Below are positions 21,001 through 30,080 of a stretch of 64,000 nt of DNA, one piece after another. The position numbers and the translations under genes are program-made. This DNA comes from Mesorhabditis belari (Eukaryota; Nematoda; Chromadorea; Rhabditida; Rhabditidae). The notes beneath the pieces are model-generated. The model was not told the DNA's origin. It did no database searches and saw nothing but the letters and a program-made list of their open reading frames with translations. Each line of letters opens with the position of its first letter. Positions within the stretch are counted from its first letter, which is position 1. The stretch is from positions 930,001-994,000 of the forward strand of contig CAUEEP010000925.1 of assembly GCA_958450365.1 (NCBI GenBank), written 5' to 3'.

Positions 21001-24000
21001 TTAGAGACTGACACATAGAAACCCTTTAAAGTGTCAATATCCAAAGTGGCGGATGGCTTGTAAATGACTTACACTCACAATTTAACCGATTAGTCTATTG
21101 ATGTTAAACCAGAATAATTTTATTTTTAGAGGGCTCGAGATCAAATTCCTGAAATCAAAGGACGTCAAGTGAAGATTGGAGACGCGTTTCACCGAGTCTA
21201 CACTTATCCGAAAGCTGATGGTGCGTTAACGTTTCTCCACTCTGTAGCCGTTTTTCCTTTTAGATTACAAAGTTGCGACGAAAGGGAAGATCGTGTCAAA
21301 CGAGGGATACAAGTACTTCTTTCCGGCTCCACACCCCTACATGCTGATGGGACTTCCGTCACCAAGCGCATTTGTTGTTAGCGACCCGAGCTCCCAGAAG
21401 ACACCAGCAGAACAGCAGAATGCATGGAGAAGTGAGACAAGATTTTGTTGTACCTAATTGTGTTATTTAGGCAGAAGTGACTTCACGAATGCTTTCCCAT
21501 TGTTGCCGACGAAGAATTTCAATCAACATCAACCGCCGACACCCATCACAGCTCAGAATAACAACGGGTCAAGTGTATTCGATTATGGACAATCAATGGC
21601 TATGAAGAATTATGTGAGTTTTGATGTTGTTGTAGCTAAATCAGGGTATAAAACATCTGGGTACTGTGGCGCAAGTATTTGTTTTGACTAGACAATTTGT
21701 ATTTTTAGGATTATGCTTCGTTGGCGGCTTATCAACATTATTTGGCAGCAACATCGGCACAACACTCTGGCCTTTATCCCCCTGCTCACTACTTCTCATC
21801 ATCGCAATTAGAAGAGATGCGACGCCGCGCTGGATATCAGCACATGCCCAACTACGACTACCCAGCCAACAACAACTCGTCTATGGGACGGCTCACCGAC
21901 AAGTACGCGCGCATGGGATTGAGCAACTCCTCAAACACTAGAATCTCCTATTCGGCCAAGGTATGTTCTTTGCTCAGGTATCATCATGTTTCTTGATTAG
22001 GTGAGCGGCTTTGGTACGCATCGCAATGAGCGTCACAAAAGTCCAGCTGATGGAGATTATGCACACTCAGCGAAGCATGGAACTGAGGTAAGAGCTGATT
22101 TTTAGAGAAATTTATCAAGTAAATCCTGTTTCATTACTCTGTAATCACTTTTGTTTAGATTGGTGCCGGTGACTCTGCTCCTCGTCACGGTGGTCGCAAC
22201 AGCAATGAAAGTCGTCCACAACGTCAGCAACATCATCGACAACAAGAGCGCAGAGAGGAGAAAATGATGACCCCGCCAGCCACTCCAGCGGCAAAAAGCA
22301 ACGAGGAATAAGTTAGATATCACCCCCATTTATTCTATTGTCAACTTTCTTTCGTAAAATCGTTACTCTAGGCTATTTCTGATAATGTTTTTAGATGTCA
22401 TTTCTCACCATTGTCGTTTGCTTCGTATCTTGGTCTATACATTATTCTCTTCATCAATCCCTCATCGCTTTTCTTTTCTAATTGGCTAGTCTTGACAAAT
22501 TCCTAGTTTGTTATCACTAATAATGTCGTTCGTTGTTTTTCTTTCATTTCCTTCACTTCGTCGAGATTTCTTTAATAATTGGTGGAATTGCTTCGGCGGT
22601 TTGCCTGTTGTTTTCAGATTTCTACCATGGCTTTCATCAATTTATTGTTATTTCTTGAAGCACTCGGAATTTTGCGTGTTTTTGTCCACTCGTGGACCAA
22701 TTGCGGTCTAATAAATCTATTTTCACAAGAAAGTTATCTAGGATCTCTAGTTGGGCTCCAGCTTTTCACAAACCTGGATCGTCCGCATGTCTCCTTCGAG
22801 AAATCGTCGAATTGGTAGCAGGGTGTGGCTGGCGGATTGGGCGACGAATTCTTTCTCGGTTTGGCCGATCTTCTGCTCAGTTTGTGCAACTTTTAGCAGC
22901 GCGGTGCCTAGAGTTAGAAGTTATAAATGTTACATTTGTAATTGCTGGACTTGGGCTTCTTAATCAGACTGGGAATTTTGCTAATGGCGACACGGTCTTC
23001 ATACAAACCGTATGGTGTCGACGGTCCAAATTCTTCCCCCGCCTCAATCATCGTTTGTGCCAAATGCTCGAGATTATTCATGCGTCCATTGTCCTTTTTC
23101 AGATCGAGTTTCTCGTAGAAGACCTCTTCCATACGAACGGCTGAAATTTGGAAATTTTCATCATTGATTTCGGACCCCTTTAGCCTCAATTACTCTTATC
23201 AACAAGATATTCCACATGCAAATTGAGCCTTCTCCCCTTGGAAATATCACTTCTCGAAGCTATTCAAGGGTGGATCCAAAAAAAAGAGAGCAACTTTTCT
23301 TTTTCCATCACTCGTCATCTTTTCCCCTTTTTTTGGCTTCCATTAGTGAGAACGCCCCCGGGAGAGATTTCCCCTAAAAGATGCTCAAACATGGCGAAAA
23401 AATGCACACATTTGGACTCGTCTCTCATTTTTCACCCCCTTTTTTTCTTCTTTTCCAACATTCTCTCCTGGAAAAGATCAATAGAGCTCTTTTTTTGACC
23501 TTTTTGGCCTTTTTGGGCTTTTTGGCCTTTTTGAGCCTTTTTGCTAGACTCTCTAAAGCTTTCTTCGACCCTGAAATCAGTAAAAACTATAGGTTTAGTG
23601 CTAAAATATTGGCTCTGAGAAAGCCAAAAGCCGAATTTTTACTTTTTTGGTTATGCTAGAGCTTTTGCAAGTGCTGCAAGTGATAAATGACCCTAAAATA
23701 GGTTTGTAAAAGCTAAAGCATTGAGCATATCCATAGTTCAAATTGTAAAAAGCTTTCGCGAGTACTGAGGCTTATGTGGAACATTTTAAAGACAAGAAAG
23801 TTATCGGGGAAAGCACACTGGTAACAGGGGAAATAGATCTATCAATATGAACGCTCAGGAATTTGTCAAACTAATCCAGCTCAACAAGCAAACCAGCGGT
23901 CCTCCAGCTGACTCCAGGCCAGCGATCCTTCAGCTGACTCTAGGGCCGAGTCTAGAGGCCAGGTTTAAGCCTGATACTTGGCAAACCCAAACCCAAACCC

Positions 24001-25285
24001 TCCAGCAAGCTAGGTCAGAAACTGGTTCAACACTTTTTTTGAAAACTTACTTGGATTTGGTTGTAGATAGCTCTCGATACAACTCAACAATTTCCTCGTG
24101 TGCTCCTCGGTTTTGTCGGCTCTCAAGAGAAGCGCCTCGAAGTGTGGATCCAACTCGGTGCGCTCGGCTTTCAGAAAAGTCTCCTCGGTGTACTGAAATC
24201 GAAAACTTTTTGCACATTAGCCTAGCAGGCTTACTTGAAAATTACCGTCTGTTACTTATCGTCTAAAATTAGGTTTATCGGACGTTTGATACACGCCTCG
24301 CCCCCTTTTGCTATTGTCTAACTTTGAGCTCAAATATCTTGGTCTTGGGCTGTTCAATTTAAATGTTCTTGGTATCATTAGATGCGCCAAGTCTTTCTCT
24401 GTCAATTGGTACAAGAATCATTCAAATTGGACACCCCAACACCAAGATACTTGAGCCCAAAGTTGGATTGGCAAAAGGGGAGGACCAGAAAGAACTTTTA
24501 TACACGCCCCGCCACCTTTGTCCTTGGCAATCTAACTTTGAGCTCAAATATCTTGGTGTTGGGTTGTCCAAATTTAATAGTTTTCTATCAATCGACAAAG
24601 AAAGACTTGGCACATCTAATGATACCAAGAGTATTGAAATGGGACAGCCCAACACCAAGATATTTGAGTTCAAAGTCAAAGTTCAGGTCAGGCTTTAGGT
24701 ATTTTTTGAGTCTAAACCATAGCAGAGTCAGGTCAGGCATGTTTTTAAACATCTCTAACAAGGCTAGGCTAAGGCTAGGCCAGGCATAACTTGTCTAAAG
24801 CCAAGGCAGGTTCGAACCTAGCCTGCTCCTCTCTGACCTGGGATTGTGGGACATTTGATACACGCCTCGCCCCCTTTTGCTATTGTCTAACTTTGAGCTC
24901 AAATATCTTGGTGTTGGGGTGTCCAATCTAAATGTTCTTGGTATCATTAGATGTGCCAAGTCTTTCTCTGTCGATTGGTACAAAAACTATTGAAATTGGA
25001 CAGCCTGACACCAAGATATTTGAGCTCAACGTTGGATTACCAATGGTAAAGAGGTGGAAACGAACCAGGATCCAGTAAGAGAAAAAGTATTCAGCCGACA
25101 AAAGTCAATGTTAATTTTTGCAAAAATTACTGTAATCAAATCAGATATTGGACTTTACAGCATTTTAAGACTATCTAGCAACAATTATCTAACTTAAACT
25201 TCTTCCATTTGAAATTCCCCACCTGTTTCGCGCGGCTGAAAAAACCGCTCGCATCGCTGGCCATTTTCTTTATGTTGAAGTCCAT
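14058..25285 (-). CDS. erp-1: Endophilin-B (N-BAR and SH3), 12 exons, about 369 aa; 2-nt deficit in SH3 exon
   Basis: Membrane-curving protein of the SH3GLB/endophilin-B family, acting on Golgi, autophagic or endosomal membranes. Exons in transcript order: 25285-25223, 24192-24051, 23140-23009, 22907-22774, 19118-19026, 18551-18513, 18380-18291, 17078-16978, 16849-16820, 15390-15309, 14341-14245, 14162-14058. N-terminal amphipathic helix MDFNIKKMASDAS, then BAR motifs FTEET-like, EEFGPSTPYG, KRLDLDACKSRLKKA and LKCLRDFVEAQM. The SH3 starts ARVLMDYDA and ends GKVPISYLEIL. Length matches SH3GLB1 (365). The 39-nt exon 18551-18513 lies where vertebrate SH3GLB1 has an optional insert. Exon 14341-14245 has 97 nt where phase demands 99: 'gagatcactg' seems to lack two bases of the family ELSL codons, so the SH3 is frameshifted as read. 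If the exon starting at 16849 is not spliced at 16820 it reaches a stop near 16777, giving an SH3-less form. The gene symbol is by C. elegans analogy. Confidence 0.85.
14518..15060. repeat. A-rich low-complexity block
   Basis: About 540 bp that is almost only A, with scattered T and runs of G (e.g. 14660-14668). It lies in the endophilin-B intron between exons 15309 and 14341. Such composition is unusual even for this AT-rich window and may be an assembly or long-read consensus artefact. Confidence 0.8.
15430..16050. repeat. Fold-back repeat in endophilin-B intron
   Basis: Imperfect inverted arms: 'gccactttttct' with 'tatgcgtagattttgaaaaac' on the left against 'ttttcggaatctacgcataaa' and 'agaaaaagtggc' on the right, around an AT-rich centre. 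The 'tctacgcata' motif is also in the fold-back at 1733-2172, suggesting related elements. Confidence 0.65.
17150..17590. repeat. Hairpin repeat family, endophilin-B intron
   Basis: Same family as 5285-5690: arms containing 'gagctcaaatatcttgg'-type sequence and 'aacagcccaacaccaag', repeated head to head, bounded by 'cgccccgccccctttg'. Non-coding. Confidence 0.8.
18592..18978. repeat. Fold-back element, 387 bp
   Basis: The left edge gggagtgggacaaatgcgacc is exactly mirrored by ggtcgcatttatcccactccc, apart from one base. Poly-T blocks and 'gcgcacc' motifs match the fold-back at 1733-2172. It sits in the endophilin-B intron between the KRLDLD exon and the 39-nt exon. Confidence 0.85.
19731..22311 (+). 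CDS. daz-1: DAZ/BOULE-like RRM protein, 8 exons, 392 aa
   Basis: Predicted cytoplasmic germline mRNA-binding translational regulator of the DAZ family. Exons: 19731-19868, 20606-20752, 21130-21220, 21264-21431, 21471-21613, 21709-21960, 22001-22087, 22159-22311, all in phase to TAA. One RRM spans about residues 34-125: RNP2 SIFVGGLS at 37-44 and RNP1 KGFGFVEF at 76-83. It ends GRQVKIGDAFHR, like the DAZ signature G(K/R)xLKLGPAIRK. The tail is rich in Tyr, Asn, Gln, Pro and Ser, then basic and His-rich at the C-terminus, as in DAZ proteins, though no clear DAZ repeat is seen. A TTTTCAG acceptor lies 3 nt before the ATG. The whole gene lies in the intron of the opposite-strand endophilin-B gene between 22774 and 19118. 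It could instead be another RRM family such as Musashi or hnRNP; DAZ fits best by the end of the RRM. Confidence 0.78.
20050..20430. repeat. Fold-back with GC-rich structured core in daz-like intron 1
   Basis: Arms of about 90 bp (20051-20140 and 20335-20430) are reverse complements, sharing 'tgatcacgaaaa' and 'caattaaaaaacat'. Between them about 190 bp (20145-20333) is far more GC-rich than its surroundings and holds small hairpins such as taggc-gata-gccta (20161-20174) and ccctcttaaggg (20300-20312). No open frame is evident. Identity unknown. Confidence 0.7.
24285..25060. repeat. Hairpin repeat family, three hairpins
   Basis: Three members of the family at 5285-5690, bounded by 'gatacacgcctcgccccctt'. 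Two lie at 24285-24690 and one at 24850-25060, separated by a 'ggctaggctaagg' low-complexity stretch. Located in the first endophilin-B intron. Confidence 0.8.
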
Positions 25286-25739
25286 TTTTGAGATTTGCGT
25301 GGAATAAAAACGAATAAATTAGTGTATTAGGCAATAATTTGTTGCTTGAATATCTGAAAATTTGAAATAAAATTTAAATTTGAAAACATTTTGACTCAGA
25401 GAATTAAAGGCGATTTTGAGGAAAAAAGAAAAAATTTCTTTTCCATTTTGGACTTTTTTTTTGGGAAGAGTTGTAAAATTCATTAGTGCCCGATGGTGAG
25501 CGCTTTTTCGAGAAAATTCGATATCCGGTTGAAGAAGGGAAAATGGGGAAATGAAAGAAAAGAAAAGAATTCTTCGAGGTAGGTTTGAGGGAAATTTGAA
25601 CTCAAGAAGCTGGGGCTGGAGCTGGGCAAAGGCAAGTCAGTCGCCAAAATATATACTGTAGCAAAATGATCATTGTTTTGTTCTGCAAAGGGGTATAAGT
25701 CGAGAACTATGCTGGCCAAAGAGTTGTACCTAGGGCAGA

Positions 25740-25805
25740 TCAAAACCTGTGCGCCGCCGGGACTCGAACCCGCGACCTTTCCCTCGCTAACCAACCAACC
25801 GCGAC
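25740..25805 (-). pseudogene. tRNA-derived repeat, minus-strand copy
   Basis: On the minus strand 'ggttagcgaggg...ggttcgagtcc' ends in cggcggcgca, followed by a tail shared with the next copy ('aggttttgatctg', 'ttggccagcatagttct'). Together with 25890-25990 it forms an inverted pair of a tRNA-derived SINE-like repeat. Confidence 0.6.
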
Positions 25806-25889
25806 CAACTGTGCTAACTATTATCTCCTTACTTCAGAGCTCTTTATCCCCTTACTTCAGAGCTCAGTAAGCGACGAAGCGAGCGGACG

Positions 25890-25990
25890 AAGTAAAGACG
25901 GTAAGCGTAAGATCGCGGGTTCGAGTCCCTGCGGCGCACAGGTTTTGATCTGCTCTAGGTTCAACTCTTTGGCCAGCATAGTTCTAGACT
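25890..25990 (+). pseudogene. tRNA-derived repeat, plus-strand copy
   Basis: B-box ggttcgagtcc, end gcggcgcacagg, and the same tail 'ttttgatctgctctagg' plus 'ttggccagcatagttct' as the minus copy at 25680-25805. A shared non-tRNA tail after the tRNA-like head is the SINE layout. Confidence 0.6.
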
Positions 25991-26159
25991 AGTACCACTT
26001 TGCTCTAGTTTCAAATGGTGGCCACGGAAGGATGAGCTCTGCAATGCTGGTTAAGGTTTTCATACCTAATTTCGTGCGTATCCCAGGCTTATAAATCGAG
26101 ACGTGTGGAACTCGTCCAGAGAGGAGGGAAGTTAATTCCCTCTGGAGTAAGGGAGATCC

Positions 26160-26245
26160 AGTGCGTTGTGGTTAACATAGTTGCTAGGTAAGCGAAAGAT
26201 CGCGGGTTCGAGTCCCGGCGGCGCACGAGCTTTTGATCTGCCCTA
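26160..26245 (+). pseudogene. tRNA-derived repeat, third copy
   Basis: Head 'gtgcgttgtggttaacatag', B-box ggttcgagtcc, end cggcggcgcac, then 'gagcttttgatctgcccta', as in the two copies upstream. The acceptor stem does not form a full seven pairs. Confidence 0.6.
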
Positions 26246-26524
26246 GCTCCAACTGAGGAATAGTCCCGGGTAAGGTCCGAAAAGTGTGTTCGGCCGGAAA
26301 CCCGTCCGAAAACCCGAAATAGGCTTACAATGGAAAGGCAACAGTAAGATATGACCAAATTAGATAAGCCAGACGCAGAATTTCACGCTGATTCCGAATC
26401 TGCTTGTCGTTTTTAAAAAATCGATATCTATAAAGTTTTACGTGTTTCAAGTTTTAGGTGAAAGTGCGGGATTTGGAGCCGAATAGAGGTCTTTATAACA
26501 GTTCTCTCACTGATCGGGAACGTG

Positions 26525-26602
26525 AACTGGTGGTGTAGTGGATAAGACGCTCGGATACAAAGCGAACGCTTCGGTTTCTGGCTCGAGTTCGATTCCTTTT
26601 CA
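26525..26602 (+). pseudogene. tRNA-like relic
   Basis: 'tggtgtagtggataagacgc' resembles a D-arm with A-box, and 'agttcgattcc' a B-box. The T-arm and acceptor stem do not pair, so it is decayed. Confidence 0.45.
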
Positions 26603-27745
26603 TAAAAATTTGTTTTGCGTTTTAATGTTTTAACATCTGAATTTTTTTTCTGGGCCTAAAACTATTTGAAATGTTGCTATTGTTGCCTGTTGCCTTGTTA
26701 CTGCTATAATTGGTGCTAGAATTGCCATCGTTGCTACTATAATTAAGATTCTCGTTTAAGAATTAAGATTCTCGTTTAAGCATTAAGATTCACGATTCTA
26801 AGAATCGAGAATCGTAAACTTTTGAATTTTCCGCTTCCAGTGAATTCCCGAAACCTATTCCCGCAAAAAGATTGACGGCTACCAGAAACTTTTCCGATTA
26901 CAAAAAAACGGTTATGACAGAAAAACCCTGGATTACAAAGCAAGAAAAAGTGTTTCCGAGTCTACGGCTGAGATCTAAAATCTAAAAACCCGATTTTCCC
27001 AGTTTTACCTAGACTTTAGACCAAATTTTTCGAGATTTGCAGAATATTTTTCGATAAGCAAATTGCGACTACCACCAGAATACGGTAATTTTGAAAAACA
27101 CATTTTAGAAAACACATGAACATCAGCAAAAAAGAGGAAATCGGAAAATTTAGTCGATAACTGGGGCCACTCTAAAATGGGCATCGAATGAGCAAATGGA
27201 AATGGAAAGGAAAAGGAAAAAGAAGGGGAAAGCTTTAGCCTTGCCTAGCAAAAGGCCCAGGCCGAAATGTGCGGAAAAATTGCGGCCTTTTTGCTTTTTT
27301 CTCTCTTCTTTTCTCTGTTTTAGCTCGGAGGCCCATTTTGGAGAAAAGGGAACCCCTGATAGATCCTTTTTAAGATTTTCTCTGCTCTTTTTCTCTTTTT
27401 TTCGAAACCCTTGCCTAAAAATTCATACATTTTTTGCTGAGTGGGAAAAGAAAAGAATATGAAATGACGAACTGGATAGGATTTTGATGAAAAACAGTAT
27501 GACTAACAAGGGAATGGTCTGACCAGGGAATGGTCTGACCTTCCCAAGTTACCCGCGAGTTACAATATGAGGTAGGTGCAAAAAGAAAGGCCTGAACGTG
27601 TACATTCAGAAACTGTTCTCAAAAACCGCTAATCGGCAAAGCGCACAAAGTTACAGCCATTTGAATTTCGAAAAAATGAATGCTTTTCTCGAATTTCTGG
27701 CACACTGATTTTGTGGAAAGGCTTTCCCTTCGCCATCCCAACAGT

Positions 27746-27806
27746 CAGCTCGTAGCCTAGTGGTTAGTGTGCCTGCACTCTTTGATCTTGGTTCGGATCC
27801 ACTATT
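27746..27806 (+). pseudogene. tRNA-like relic
   Basis: 'gtagcctagtggttagtgtgc' A-box-like stretch and 'ggttcggatcc' as a mutated B-box, about 40 bases apart. No full cloverleaf. Confidence 0.45.
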
Positions 27807-28075
27807 AGCAAACTTTTTGCTTTTTTTGAAAAATAGTTAAAAATCCTTTTTGATTGTTAGAAATTTGTATAATGTTATTTTACAAATAACAACTCTGGTG
27901 GGGTCGAAGTTTGGAATCGACTGGAAACCCAGTGCATAACATAGAAACGGCAATGGCGAACAAAAAGCGACAAAAATTAGCCGCTAATAGCCACGGAAAC
28001 GCGAGAAATCTGGAATGCAAAATCGGGATTCAAAACTGATACCTTTAAAAGACTTCTCTTGCTACCGGCTAGAGA

Positions 28076-28156
28076 TGAGCTTGTGGCCTAGCGGATAAAG
28101 GCTTAGGCTTTGAAACAACGGTCCTATTTTTACCCTCGGGTTCAATTCCGCCTGCA
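28076..28156 (+). pseudogene. tRNA-like relic
   Basis: 'gtggcctagcggataaaggc' matches a D-arm with A-box. 'ggttcaattccg' is a B-box-like T-arm. The region between is too long and unpaired for a working tRNA. Confidence 0.45.
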
Positions 28157-28989
28157 AACTTTGATTTTTTTTTTCTGGGTGTGCATCGACGTAACCACTG
28201 GAATCCTAAGAAAACTGACGAAATATCTGAAATTGCTCTGCTCCAAATTGTTTATGGGTGATAGAAAGTAAGTTTAATATATTTTCTCGTTTTCCCAGTT
28301 GAAAACAAATTAGAGTTCATAAATAAACTAAGATTTTTAGTCGGAACACTGTATTCATCATAAGATAGCTATTATAAGAGTACTTAAGAGATTCGCAACA
28401 TAAGAGTATATAAGGGATTAACTGTATAAGAGTGCATAAGAGATTTTCAATTCGCTTTTTTAAAGAAAGAGAACTTTAAGTTTACCTATAGTTTTGTAAA
28501 TTCTTGTAGTGAACTCCAAAAGAATGAGCCTATGAAAAGTGGAATGACATTTACGACATCATCTACTTTTGTAATATAAAATTGAATTCAAAAATAGAAA
28601 TTTGATAACAAGTTATTCATTAAAGATCAATTTTTTTATGCAATTTGCAAAAGTGAACAAAGGAAACTGAAATTATTGAGAAATCGTAGACAAACGGATT
28701 AAGATTTAAAGGCAAAAAAATAAGTTCAATGGTGGTTTTGTTGAGGGAAGGAATGTGAGGTGAAAAGGGGATCAATAGAGAAGAAGGGGTACGGTGGGAG
28801 GAGCGGGGGATAGGGCCGACAGGGAAAGGCAAGAGTCGACGGGGAGACGGTCACCTTGGTTACCTGGATAAACAGAGGGAAATCAAGGACATTGTAAAGC
28901 TTCAAGATTTTAGTTTTAGTATACTGTTTATTGCTTTGATCAAAGTGCTTTTGTTGGCTCATCGTGTAAGGGAGGACCCTGAGCTTGTT

Positions 28990-29838
28990 TTATTGTTTTA
29001 TAAAACTGCTAGACTTTGAACTAAAATTTATTCAACATAAAACCATGAATTGATTCCAAATAATTTCCATTATTATTGACGATTTCTGCCCATTTTACAG
29101 CCAATTTGCGGATTTTTCTTTCGTAGTAGGATGTTGGTTTTGAATCGAAAAACTTTCAAAGCCAATTTTTGACTGCTTCTTCCGAATCGAAGTGTTCTCC
29201 CGCAAGCTCATTACTCATGATCCGGAATAAATAGTAATCAAAAGGGGCGAGGACTGTATGCGAGATGCGCCAAAAGTTCCCAAACAAGGCTGTTTCTTTT
29301 AGAGCAAGTCAGTTTTGCGACATGAGGACGCGCGTTGTCGTGGAGGAGAACGATCTTTGACTTGGAGGGCCTATTCTTCTTTAGGGATTCATTCACCTTT
29401 TTATTATTATTGACGACTTCTGCCCATTTTAAAGGCAATTTGCGGATTCCTCTTTCGTAGTAGGATTTTGGTTTGTGTGTTAGACAAGTGTGAGACTCAA
29501 AAATGGAGGACTCCCAGTTTGAGCACTTTCTTCAAAAGAAACCCATTTTGGTGTCAATAGAAAAGTTGTAGAGAATCAAAAAGTAGGCTTATAGCCAAAT
29601 TTTCAAAAAGATACACTTAGTAGTTTCGCTTAAAATGCAAGTTTTGTGAAAATTTGGCATCTCTTTCTTAAATTTGGCATTTCTTGAAAACGAGTTTTTG
29701 AATCGTTCTGAAAATCTGGATATAAGCTTCATTTTCGATTCTCTACAACTTTTCCATTGACACCAAAATGGGTTTCTTTTAAAGAAAGTGCTCAAACTGT
29801 CACATATGACAATAGCCGGCAGTTTTCAATTCACCAAC
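28990..29838 (-). mobile_element. Mariner relic, second copy of the 9093 family
   Basis: Plus-strand 'aaaatttattcaacataaaacc' and the minus-strand frame with VNESLKKNRPSKSK and HDNARPH are close to the element at 9093-9665. The right end 'ttcaccaacccaa' at about 29823-29835 is the mariner terminal repeat. Part of the transposase is repeated at 29402-29460. A hairpin (29513-29800) sits between transposase and terminal repeat. Inactive. Confidence 0.8.
29513..29800. repeat. Hairpin nested in mariner relic
   Basis: 'gtttgagcactttcttcaaa' followed by 'cccattttggtgtcaat' is mirrored at 29755-29800 by 'attgacaccaaaatggg' and 'aaagtgctcaaac'. Arms of about 75 bp. Confidence 0.8.
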
Positions 29839-30080
29839 CCAATAGATCAGGAAACAGGAGCCTGGTCCTGCCCTGAAGGCTCAGGCTTAGGCTCAAAATT
29901 GTTCCAACTTGTTCCAGCTACCGTTCCCTTTAGGCTTAAACTTTAAAAATCTCGATTTTAGTTGATTTGCAACGAGCTTTTCACACTTTTTCCATTATTC
30001 ACTAATTCTAAGTCGAAAATTTTATGTCTACTTACTTTTCTACTGTCTACTTACTTCTCTACTTTTCAGAAAATCTAAAA

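Larger units (their letters stand above)
25286..30080. other. Intergenic region between endophilin-B and IFT80
   Basis: The two genes start here back to back, so their promoters should lie in this 4.8 kb. It contains six tRNA-like relics (25740-28155), a mariner relic (28990-29838) and AT-rich sequence. No further coding exon was recognised. Short open frames at 27196-27462 and 28620-28962 have no motif or splice support. Confidence 0.5.

Noticed and set aside
22102..22329. 75-codon minus-strand frame with hydrophobic content
   Set aside because: Antisense of the last DAZ-like exon; endophilin-B has no exon there.
3134..28156. Working tRNA genes at the A-box/B-box sites
   Set aside because: None forms a complete cloverleaf by eye: acceptor stems and anticodon stems fail, so they are reported only as relics.
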